Assembly (NCBI GenBank): GCA_025642075.2
Contig: JAODUO010001364.1
Location: 46,001-110,000, forward strand
DNA: 64,000 bases
Source of the DNA: Ridgeia piscesae
Taxonomy: Eukaryota; Annelida; Polychaeta; Sabellida; Siboglinidae
Reading direction: 5' to 3'
The position numbers and the translations under genes were made by a program. Shown in pieces: positions 1 to 41,500 of the stretch. Numbering within the stretch: position 1 is the first letter of the stretch; each line of letters begins with the position of its first letter. The notes beneath the pieces were generated by a model that was given only the letters and a program-made list of their open reading frames with translations, was not told the DNA's origin and searched no databases.

Positions 1-693
1 CTAATAATATGCACCACTCGCTTAACCAGCTACCCATTCACACAGCTGAACGAACAGGTTAACGGAGAGTGAACTGGCCCCCATACAAAAAGGCAACACT
101 TTATGATTCGAACCTGGTCGTTCTAAGTTTCGATGCTCGCTACCCCTTTAACTGTCTTCTGTCGCACTCACACACAAAACTATTAATGCCTTAAGCATGA
201 TTATGTGGCCCGTTGTTTGACCTGCTATTGTAGAATTAAAAACAGATCTTCAACTACATCCCCTTGAGACATTCAGCCGATCACAATGAAATTCCCAAAA
301 ACTTCCGAATGCAATCTGAAATCTACCACGGTCCACGTGGAACCTCCGACCGACGTCACTCCCTTGGGCCCTTCAGACCTCCAACTACACCCTCAACTGA
401 GGCTCGTAGAAAGCGTCCAACTGAAACTCTCTTGTGGCTCGCCTACAGTTGAATGCGTGTTTATGCTACACTGTATTGAAGTTAACAAATATGGAAAATT
501 TTGGCCAAAGTGGGGATGACCCTCATACGTGCACCAAAGATCCGCCAAATGCAACCAACTGACGCTCGTTCAAGTGAAACATGGAGGCGAACTCTCCCGT
601 CACACAGCACTCATGGACTGTCATGCTGCACAACAAATTATTACTAGTATATCGGCCTATTCATCCACGTTTACAGAGGCCTATTGGCTATAT
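1..693. other. Region with no recognisable gene
   Basis: Only short frames without family resemblance, no convincing exon boundaries and no clear repeat. I see nothing to annotate here apart from the palindrome that follows. Confidence 0.5.
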
Positions 694-721
694 CACGGAC
701 TTATGTGCATATAAGTCCGTG
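694..721. repeat. Short perfect palindrome before the 92-bp array
   Basis: CACGGACTTAT is followed by a 6-base spacer and then its exact reverse complement ATAAGTCCGTG. The flanking TATA/GGCTATA bases extend the symmetry imperfectly. It sits just before the 92-bp tandem array and may mark one end of a composite element. Its role is unknown. Confidence 0.7.
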
Positions 722-1610
722 GCTATATCCCAGCTAACATGACAGTACTGGGCCAGTACCGGGCCAATACTGGCAGGCCGGTATAAACGGCATTGGCCCA
801 ATACACACGCTGCACAGAGGCTGTGAATCGGGCCAATGCTGGCATGCGGTACTGCCCAAGTGCTGGGCCAGTGCTGGTCCAGCATTGGGCCAGTGCTGGC
901 GCAATGTACTGGCCCAATACTGGCCCAGTACCGGCATGTTGTATTGGCCCAGTGCTGGGGTAGTAATGGTTCAGCATTGGACCAGTACTGGCGCAAAGTA
1001 TTGCCCCAATACTGGCCCAGTACCGGCATGCTGTATTGGCCCAGTGCTGGGGTAATAATGGTCCAGCATTGGGCCAGTACTTGCGCAATGTATTGCCCCA
1101 GTGCTGGCCCAGTACCGGCATGCTGTATTGGCCCAGTGCTGGGGTAGTAATGGTCCAGCATTGGGCCAGTACTTGCGCAAAGTATTGCCCCAGTGCTGGC
1201 CCAGTACCGGCATGCTGTATTGGCCCAGTGCTGGGGTAATAATGGTCCAGCATTGGGCCAGTACTTGCGCAATGTATTGCCCCAGTGCTGGCCCAGTACC
1301 GGCATGCTGTATTGGCCCAGTGCTGGGGTAGTAATGGTCCAGCATTGGGCCAGTACTTGCGCAATGTATTGCCCCAGTGCTGGCCCAGTACCGGCATGCT
1401 GTATTGGCCCAGTGCTGGGGTAGTAATGGTCCAGCATTGGGCCAGTACTTGCGCAATGTATTGGCCCAGTGCTGGCCCAGTACCGGCATGCTGTATTGGC
1501 CCAGTGCTGGGGTAATAATGGTCCAGCATTGGGCCAGTACTTGCGCAATGTATTGCCCCAGTGCTGGCCCAGTACCGGCATGCTGTATTAGTCCAGTGTT
1601 GGTGCAATAA
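722..1610. repeat. 92-bp GC-rich minisatellite
   Basis: A tandem array whose unit recurs every 92 bp, for example the motif CCCAGTACCGGCATGCTG near 1110, 1202, 1294 and 1386. The first 230 bp are more degenerate. Each unit is built from short CCAGTACTGG-like submotifs and holds a dyad: TGGCCCAGTGCTGG and, about 12 bases later, its reverse complement with one mismatch, so every unit could fold into a hairpin. Since 92 is not a multiple of 3 and the unit lacks stops, all three minus frames stay open for 240-316 codons and repeat the same W/P/G/Q-rich peptide. This is best read as a satellite, not a gene. Confidence 0.9.
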
Positions 1611-1900
1611 TGGCACGGTGTAGCGCTTACATTTTCCGGCATTATAAACGTTCCGATTGACATTTCTGCGCATGCCCGATAAATGTAAATCATCAATATG
1701 CAGCGAAATGACGAAGCATTTATGGTATAAATACTATGAATTGTTCATTAGGATGTATATAACCTCTCAGAAAAGTTACTTGTAGCAAATTAACATCAGG
1801 CAAACAAGTTTTGAAGCATGTTTTGATAGCAAGCACAAGTGCTGTAGTGCGCCATAATCCGTGACAGTGATTTTAAACAAACGCAATATTTTAATGTATT
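1611..1900. mobile_element. Partial MITE with long terminal inverted repeat (second copy at 44.9 kb)
   Basis: From TAGCGCTTACATTTTCCGG onward this region matches, in reverse orientation, the right half of the complete element at 44891-45356. Shared blocks include the GTTCCGATTGA segment, the ATCATCAAT..CAGCGAAA segment, GGATGTATATAACCTCTCAG and AATCCGTGACAGTGATTT. The other terminus is missing. The element end lies directly against the 92-bp minisatellite. Confidence 0.75.
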
Positions 1901-2395
1901 GCACGACATTTAAGAGAAGTTCTTCAGCATTACCGAGTGACCATGTAGTGTTGGGTGAGTACCAGATGTGTTTATTTTCTGCATTTATGATAATTGTATA
2001 TGTGTACGTATGTGTATGTGTGTGTGTAAGCGTGTGTATATGCGTGTGTGTGTTGTATGTTTGTGAGTGGTAGAGTGGGTGTGTGGGGAACTGGAAGTAT
2101 GTTATGGATGAAATACTTATAAATTCATGTACTTTCTGTCAGCATATGCACACACAGTTTACTAGGTATTTATTGTTTCTGATAAGATAGACAGTTGATT
2201 ATTTTGTAAATTGTGTAAACAGAACTTAATACATGTATATTGTTAGTGTGTCAGTATTACTATTTTATGATAGAAAGTACAGACAGTTAATATTTCCACT
2301 TTAATATACACCATATTCTGTTATTACTTGTTCTCTGACTTTTCTTGTATGCAATAGACATGTCTGACCTGAGTGTAGTTGTATGTTATCGACAG
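1901..2395. other. Intergenic, TG-rich patch
   Basis: Contains an interrupted TG/TATG microsatellite at about 1995-2062 and otherwise AT-rich sequence. No gene seen. Confidence 0.5.
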
Positions 2396-2626
2396 GTTTG
2401 TCCGATATAACGATGCTGAAGACCGATGTGGCGAGGCAAAGCTGTTGAGGCCGAAACATGACGATGATGATGAGTTACTGTCATCCTATCTGAAGCCAGA
2501 TGACAGTCGCGAGGAGATGCGCCTTTACGAGAAGGGGAAATGCAAGAGATGTACAACGATTGCATACTGCAGCATTCAACCGAGGAAAACATGTGTGCCA
2601 TTCCTGAATTTACCATTTGCCGAGAG
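2396..2626 (+). CDS. Possible isolated internal exon, product unknown
   Basis: An open segment bounded by an acceptor-like GACAG and a donor-like GAGAG|GTAAAG. It would be 231 bp and symmetric (phase 2 to 2). The peptide is charged, with an acidic run (HDDDDELL) followed by EMRLYEKGKCKRC and two more cysteines. I do not recognise a domain; a single C-x2-C is not enough for a RING or zinc finger. No neighbouring exon was found, so it may be chance or the last trace of a gene lying outside the window. Confidence 0.2.
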
Positions 2627-2639
2627 GTAAAGGTTGGGT

Positions 2640-3000
2640 TGTGTTGGCAGTGTCAATGGAGCATGGCAGGTATTACACAATTGCTTTGTATGGCATAAAT
2701 AGCTTTCAGGTTCGTGTAGAAATGTGCAAATAGCCATGACCGAATCCATGTGCGCCTTAATGAGAATGAGAAAATGGGTACAAAAAAAGAGTGGCGGGCG
2801 AAAACGTGGAGGAAGAGGGGTGTAGACGAGCAGAGAAGAGTGGGAAAGAATAAAGAAAACGGGATAGATATAGTGTGACGCAGAGACAGATGAGGGAGGA
2901 TCGGAGGAAGAGGGAGTGAGAGGGAGGGAGGGCGAAAGGAAGGGAGGTAGGCAGAGAGGGAGTGCTGAGGGACAGAGGGAGGGAGTAATAATTTAATGTT
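2640..3000. repeat. GA-rich low-complexity stretch
   Basis: From about 2760 the plus strand is strongly purine-biased (GAGGGAGGGAGGG-like, AGAGACAGA). The long minus frame across it (S/P/L-rich) is a composition artefact. Confidence 0.7.
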
Positions 3001-3235
3001 CAAGTTTTATTTAGTTTATATCTTAATGGATGTAGCATTATTGGAAAAGTAAACTATATTTTGTCCCGTAACACGCAGCACTGACATAATTGTTTTGGCG
3101 TATCATGTTTGTTGAAATATTACACATAATAATTATTGATAGTTGGCCGGGATTTTATCAAATCACAAATTTGGAATAACCCGAATACAACTGAGTCTTT
3201 GGGCAAAGTAAACCGGTAGACTTAAGTACTGCCGT

Positions 3236-3874
<639 letters not shown>

Positions 3875-4149
3875 CTGAGCTTAATTAGGTCTAATTTGGT
3901 AACTGTCTATACATGGCCACAGGAACGGGGATCATACGATCACCTAAACATTTCACACAAACACTGTAGCAGTAGTCGCCTTGACTAGAAGCTCACATAC
4001 CAAACTCCAAAGCCATTGGAAGTTGGTATAGAATCCTTCAACGTCAACGAACTTAATAAAATTGGTCATGCCAAAATATTGATTGTGTGCCCGGGGGCTA
4101 AACCTATCTCAAACCTCAGACCACCAGCAAAATTATTGCAGGGTTATGA

Positions 4150-4628
4150 TGACGTATTTGTACGGCAACGCCCACACTTAGCGTAACGGATTATCAACCG
4201 ACGCAAGTCACGCCTCGTCGCACAGCGCGCGATTACAGCACCTGCGCCTACCGGTGTTTACAGTCGGCTCCAAGGAGACGAGGACTTCCGTCGACCTCTG
4301 ACCGCAAAATCGACGAAGCGCGGAAAGCGCCTATCGGACAACTTGCGCGTCGCTTGGGTGGCAACGGGGACGTGCGATCGATATAGTGCATATTAATAAT
4401 ACACGCCCGGTTAAAATTACCGTCGTTGGTCTTCGCCGAGTGCCGTTACAGCAACGCCGAAATTCGTTAGCGGCCTGGGCCGTCAACGACGTCATTCCGT
4501 GAGTTTGGCCAAGTGTCAGTGATTGGAGTCGAGAGTCGGTAGGCTAGGGTGCAGCTGTTTTTAACATGTAAAAACACCCGAGTTGAACGGACAGGCGCAC
4601 CCAGCCAGGGCCGCGCAGATGGGCACAT
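4150..4628 (+). promoter_or_regulatory. CpG-rich promoter/5' leader of the C12orf56-like gene
   Basis: The base composition changes sharply to CpG-dense sequence (many CG, e.g. GCACAGCGCGCGATTACAG and TCGCTTGGGTGGCAACGGGG) directly upstream of the first coding exon, and continues into that exon. This resembles an unmethylated promoter. No TATA box is evident. The transcription start cannot be placed from sequence alone. Confidence 0.55.
4566..4571 (+). promoter_or_regulatory. Start-stop upstream ORF (ATG TAA)
   Basis: ATG immediately followed by TAA, 58 bases before the chosen start. A second upstream ATG at 4619 (GCAGATGG) begins an out-of-frame reading frame that overlaps the main start. 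If both lie in the mature leader they would lower initiation at 4629. Confidence 0.4.
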
Positions 4629-35067
<30,439 letters not shown>

Positions 35068-37745
35068 ATTCTGGACAATGTGAAAGGTCAAGGACAATGG
35101 TACTCAGTTGGGGCCTCCTCACCTTGATATGAAATCCTCAACATGTTGTACTGTCGCCACACTACTGCCATCTGGTGGCAAGATGAAAATGAGTATCGGT
35201 ATTTCATATCGTAAATCTGTTAATCTTACTTCCCCTTTTGTGGTTGATAACAAAATCGCAAAACTCAAAAGCCACAAAGACAGGTCTAACCATGAATGTG
35301 TAAATAGGGTTATTAAGAACGCCTGAAATATAAAACTTATCAAATGTATTGAGTGCAAATATGTCTGCCATTTAAAATATTATCTTAAGTAGCATGTAAA
35401 TGTTGTTACATTTTGAATGAATGACTTTAGGAGGGTTTTGACGCTAGACAAAATTCCCGGTTTGGTTTGTGTGGACATGCTGCTGGGTTAGATTTGAGTA
35501 TCTGTGATGTAGGCTCACACTGCTGTAGGCTTCAGACATGTTGTGTTACTGACAAATGACGATGTCATATTTATGTGACCGTACTGAAATGGTTGTACTA
35601 AATACATGGTCTTGTTGTTCCAGTTGTACAGTCAGTACAACTGCTCCAACAAGACCACACATTTAGTACGTAGTCACTGTTATGTTATATTTGAATGTAT
35701 CTGATGTTCTAAGTCTACTTGTATTTCTTTCTTATTCTTGTGTCAAAATGACACGTCACACCAACACTCACTCACACGGTGATATAGTGATAGTGATCTT
35801 ACTGCCTGTTCTGTTTCATAAATGTCGTTACTGTGCTTCACAAGTGTTTAATATAATCCAGTGAAGTAGTGATGATTGTAGTCTTCAAAATGTTTCTGCA
35901 TGGTTTAATTTTTCATCTGAAACTGAAAGAGCACATTCCTTCCCCATCTACTGGTTCTAGTATCCAATTTTTATTAAACTCCCATATCTTGGTGTCGGAT
36001 TGTCATCATACGAATTGAGTGATCACAGTATGGCTTGCTTTCTTGCAGGGGAGTTGTGTTACAGGCATTGGATGAGATTTCAAATCAGTCATTGGATATT
36101 ACTTGTATAGAAGATAGTTTTTTGCTTGCCAGAAGCCAAGTGTGAGTTTTGTTGTAGCATAGGACAATTCTCATATTAATTCATCGAGAGTCATACACCC
36201 ATTGGTAACCATCAGTTTGTTATTAATCAGTTGGTAATCATTGTTTCATTGACAATCAACAAACCGATGGTCTCACTTGTAACCAAAACCATTTACTCTT
36301 GTGCGAACATGAATTAGATGTCACATTTGTCACGACAATCACTGCTTGGTTATAGAAATGTTGCATCAAAAGTAAGACATACCCGGTAGTACGTAGACTG
36401 TAACGTGCAGTGCCAAATATCTCAATTGTGTAAACATTGTTGTCTTTCAAAGAACAACTTTGTTATTTGTTGCATATATCAACATTTAGTGGAATCTCAC
36501 ATTATTTATATCATTTAAACAATTACTTGGTTATGTGCAGGAAGTGACTAAATATTGTTATTAGTATATCATTTACAACAGTAGTTTATTTTTTGTGTTA
36601 TAGATCCGGTGATTCTTTAGAAAACAGAAATGTGTAAAACTTGCAGGGAAATTAATTGTTTTGCATTCGGTTATGAAACAAAGTTATGTCACATCTCTCA
36701 TGAATAACTGTTTCTTTGGATGCATGAAGAATGTTATTGATTGTGTTGTAGCTAGTTGCCTCCGGTGTGCCACTTTTGTTTACTGAAATATAATATTGTT
36801 TAACTAGAAACACTTTATAAATGCATATAAAACACCTTGGTTAACTGGCCAGTTTCAATTCATTTCAATCGAGGCTACAAAGTTAAGTGCCTCAAACAAA
36901 ATCTGCTAGGTTTTGCCAGAAATTTGCCTAATGACCTTTTCCGTCCTTTTGAAACAAATATGTATAAATATTCATCCCCAAGTCTTCGTAAAATGTGGAT
37001 AATCAAACAAAATGGCAGGTGTGTTAGCTATTGTTTTATTAATGTCTGTCTGGCTGATCGTGCTGCAGATAGCATTAATTGCTGACAATCTAGTTTGTTT
37101 TAACATAAGCTGTTTCTGTTAAATATATTCTTGACATGACATTGTTAATTGTTTTGTTGTCTTGTTCTGTTTGTATGCGTTCCACTGCAAACAAATATTA
37201 GAAACTCTTCACCGTAGCTTGTTCATTTCTGTTATTGTATATTGCTGCACAAAATACTCATTTTGTTTTTCTGGGAAACGACCAGATGTCTCTATATTTA
37301 TGTAGAACTTGTAAAGGTATATATGAATTGTAACTGTAGGATACTTGTTCTGTCCAAACTATGACCTGTGATATCATTGCAACATATCTAATATTTAGCT
37401 TTGCTGTTCCAGTTCTTGTTAGGCCTACACCATTCTCGTTTATAGATTTTGGTGTTGTGCAACTTAAAACTGTATGTTTCTTTCTATCTCAGGATCCGCT
37501 CAATCATATCAACTGTTTTATATTAGGAAAATTTGCAGTAAACGACGCTTCATTTTACAGCGAATGTGATAAAACAAATGGCCTTCCATGACACTTGTTT
37601 GTGGTGTGTGTATGCCATGCAACGGTTAACATGTGGTTTTTACAGATGTGCAAACTGCTTCTACTGTTTGATACTTTCATGAAAATACATGCACATATAA
37701 AATGTGTATTCTTGTCTGTGATGAAAATCGTTATCAATAAATATT
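35068..37745 (+). other. Probable 3' untranslated region of the C12orf56-like gene
   Basis: No further coding exon is needed after the TAG at 35065-35067. I see no AATAAA until 37736; weaker ATTAAA occurs near 35974. Up to 2.7 kb of 3' UTR is therefore possible, but an earlier non-canonical end cannot be excluded. No other feature was recognised in this stretch. Confidence 0.35.
37736..37741 (+). terminator. Candidate polyadenylation signal AATAAA
   Basis: First canonical AATAAA on the plus strand downstream of the C12orf56-like stop codon. Confidence 0.35.
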
Positions 37746-38482
37746 CTGGAATACGCAGTTATGCTTGATTTATTATGATTACTCGTATATTTTGTATGAT
37801 TCTGGTGTGACTAGTCACATATAACTGATGGATGGATATAAGGTCATATCATAAATGTAATTTACCCTATCTCTTCGATAGCGTTACCTGTCTGATGAAG
37901 ACAATAACTGCTCTAACTTTACTGAATACAAAGAGTAAATGTAAAAAAATTAAATACAGAAAAAACACTATTTGAGTATTTCTAATTATGTTTTCTAATA
38001 TATATTAAATACATAACTAACAAAAATGTGTTGCCTCCAGATGGTACTATAGAAACAGAAGATTTCATGATGTATTCGTACCCAACGCTTAACAAACATG
38101 ATGTCAATATGAAGTTTTCTGTAATGTTTTGCATTTTCTACGATGATAGCAGGCTACATAAAAATCCCTAAGCGATCTGTTTACATAGCACAAAGAAGAT
38201 CATTGAAAACTTATACATTTCTTTCCAGATCGTGTAGATTAATCCCTAAAAGTATGGCACTTCAGAAGCAAACCAAATCCAAGAGGAAGATATTAATACA
38301 TTCTCAATCTCATATATTAGCCGAGCTATAGGGACACGTAACCAGGCAATTACACAAAGGTATGTAATCAAAGTTGCCTCTAACCACCTTGGCTGATTTT
38401 TTAGATAACCTATATTGTTCCCACCCACCCAAAAACTAAGGCCAAATCTCTTGAAAAATAGACCACATTATTGACAAAGTAT

Positions 38483-38488
38483 TTTATT
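38483..38488 (-). terminator. Polyadenylation signal of MRPL46
   Basis: AATAAA on the minus strand, about 75 bases after the MRPL46 stop, giving a short 3' UTR. Confidence 0.65.
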
Positions 38489-38562
38489 ACTATAAACAAA
38501 TGGTTGCCCCTTTGAGCATTTCCAGTCCAAGAAATGGTTCCCGCATATGCAATGTTGTGAGT

Positions 38563-41500
38563 CTACAGCTCTACGATGAACCTGCGTATGTGTTCAGCAT
38601 AAGATCTGTCTGTGTACTCGTTCAGTTCGTCTTTGGTCAGCCACATGTGGCCATCAACATCAGGGCCAGTGGCGTTTACCTGCCCACCTCGCAGCTGTGC
38701 TTTGAAGAAGAACACCTGGAGGAAACCGCAACAATATCCAACTTCATCAGTCAATTAAAATATATTTGTTAATGTTATTTATTTACAATAGACACATGAA
38801 AAACAAAAAGATGAACATATCAGCCAAGTGGTAAATAACGCAACTAAAATGACCAAAATAATTAGAACTTTCCAATTTCTAGATAAACCTACTCTTTTGC
38901 CACCCTACAAAACAATGGTTAGATCGCATATAGACTGTGCCATGGCAGTATGGCACCCATATAAGATAAAACACAAAACTGCCTTAGAAAACATTCACAG
39001 ACGAGCCACAAAAGAATTACCAGAACTATCAACATTAGCATATTGAATATTAAGAGGAGACATGATAGAAGTCTACAAAATAATACACAACATTTATGAC
39101 CATGAATCTGTAGAAAATCTTTTGAGAAACAATGAAATGTCACAAACAACAGGAAACAGGGGACACAAAGAGCTAAACTAAACCCAAGAAAAAAGATATT
39201 TCCAATTTGAGTTACCGGACCATGGAATAGTCTCCCAGATACAGTGGTAACAATTAAAACCCGTCTAGACAAATTCTAGTATACCCAGTATATTGTGTAT
39301 AACTTTGAAGTATTCAAAAGCCAATAAAATACACACTGGTAAGCTAATTCATTAATTAAAAACAGTTGTTAGACAACGACTTTGTTTGTTTGCATAAGTC
39401 AGGTACGCACTGTCGGGTTTGCTTAAATAATATGTCAAGTTCACGCTTAAAATGACACATGGAAACTTATTAGTAATAATAACGATAATGTATGAGATGG
39501 AAAGATATTACATTGGATATTGTGGATATTACAACTGTAGTATAAATTTATACTACTGTAGTATTGATTTAGTCTTAAAAATACCGCCAATAATATTCAG
39601 TTACCTTTGCACCGATCGCTCCGACCTCATCTTGCACCTTCTTTGGGAACTTGTACTTGTAAAACCCACATGGAGCATTTCCCATGTAGGCTGCCTCAGC
39701 CTTATCCCCACAGAGTTCCCGGAGAGCCTCCTCTGCTGCCTGCAAACACACCCCATTCCCGTCACTTGGCTCTACTTGAGCTCAGAAAACATCACAGTAA
39801 TGGAGAATGACTACTTCTCGTCAAGTTCACAAGAGTGACAGTTGGTTGCATGGATTATTGAAAATGTGTCATAGCTTTATGCAGAGACCCGTCCACCCGT
39901 CATTTGGACGGGTAAAAACCAATGTGGACGGGTAGAAATATGGGTGGACGGGTGAAAAAAATTAAGGAGCAAAAAAAGTTATGCCTTAGAAGTGAGTGTA
40001 AATCGTGTCACATGTGTGTTTGTAGTCCATTTCAGGTCATCGGTCACATTTTTAAGTTTGTAAACTGGCTTAACAGTTAGCATCCATGTGTCCACCAAAA
40101 CATGTGTGACTGGCAATATTTTTATCCTGCATAAAGCCCTGACATGTATGTATCACCATATATCAGGATAACAATATATCAACAAATAAATCCAAAAGTT
40201 AGCTGGAAATATCTTAGTTTCATAGCTTTATGTAGAGACCCATCCACCCGTCATTTGGACGGGTAAAAACGAATATGGACGGGTAGAAATATGGTGGACG
40301 GGTTGTCAACAGGTAAAAAAATGAAGGAGGAAAATAAAAACAAGGTCTTCCAAAACCATAGATATTGTTAATTATGCCTTGAAGGTGAGTGAAAATGGTG
40401 TCACGTGTGTTTGTAGTCCATTTCAGGTCATCAGACACATTTGAAAGTTTGTAAACTGCATTAACAGTTAACATCCATGTGTCCACCAAAACATGTGTGA
40501 CTGGCAATAATTTTATCCTGCATAAAGCCCTGCTTAGTTTCAACGCAACTACCAAAATTTCAGATGTATTTTGCTTCAACTGGTATAATGTCATGGTTTT
40601 GTAATAAACACATGAAATACTAACTTCACCGTTTTCCATGGATTTGCATTAAATATGTTTCAAAGCAGATTAATTCATGCGAACACAATACTGTTCATTA
40701 TTTCTCCACACTTGGCACCAACCTGTCTCATGGATTCACCCTCTTTCCTGGGCCTCTGCGGCATCACCCAATAGTTCTTGTCCCCAAGTTTCTGATTTAC
40801 AAGCAACACAAGCTTCTTGTCAAGTTTTCGGTCAACTGATGTGAGGTCATTCTTTGCATCAGCCTCTGAAATCAATATTTATGTATGTCAGTCATAATAC
40901 GTTTGACGTTTGTGTAGCTATACAACTACAAAATGGATTCAATCTAACTAGCTGTCAATTTGGCTTCAATTCCTGTCATACTGTTATGGACAAGGTAAGA
41001 TGGATACAAATTTGGGTACATAAAACTGAAACATTGTGAGCACTTACCAAGTTGGTATAAAGATGCTGCTAGTTAATTTATCCGGACTGTTTCTTAATAT
41101 ATCCTTGACTCCTTTATGATGCAAATACTATTCCACGAGGTAATACGTTGTATGCATTACAGTGTATTATATTATGGAAAGAAATATATCAAACAAAACA
41201 TGCCAGGGACAGAAAAACAATCGTCTGGGTAAGAGAGAAGACAAAGGTCATAGGTCGTGTTAGGAAGATGGAAGTGGCTCTGAGTAGGATACAATATAAC
41301 TATTGGACATCACACATCACCACCTGAACATCATACAAAGGGAAACAAGCTAGAGGAAGCTCAGCGAGATGACTGTGGAATGAACAAATCCAGTACTGGA
41401 ATCAAGTAGAAATGCTGCATTGTTACATACATGTTGGGTGGCAATGCCAAATCTGGGGACTGACCTGTGGTTCTACTGGCAGGCTGGAAAGTCTGCAGTT

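Noticed and set aside
688..1696. Three overlapping minus-strand ORFs of 241-316 codons rich in W, P, G and Q
   Set aside because: They are the same 92-bp satellite read in three frames; the unit simply lacks stops and its period is not a multiple of 3.
35682..37591. Short ORFs downstream of the C12orf56-like stop
   Set aside because: No domain, no splice sites that would link them, and a TAG already ends the conserved protein.
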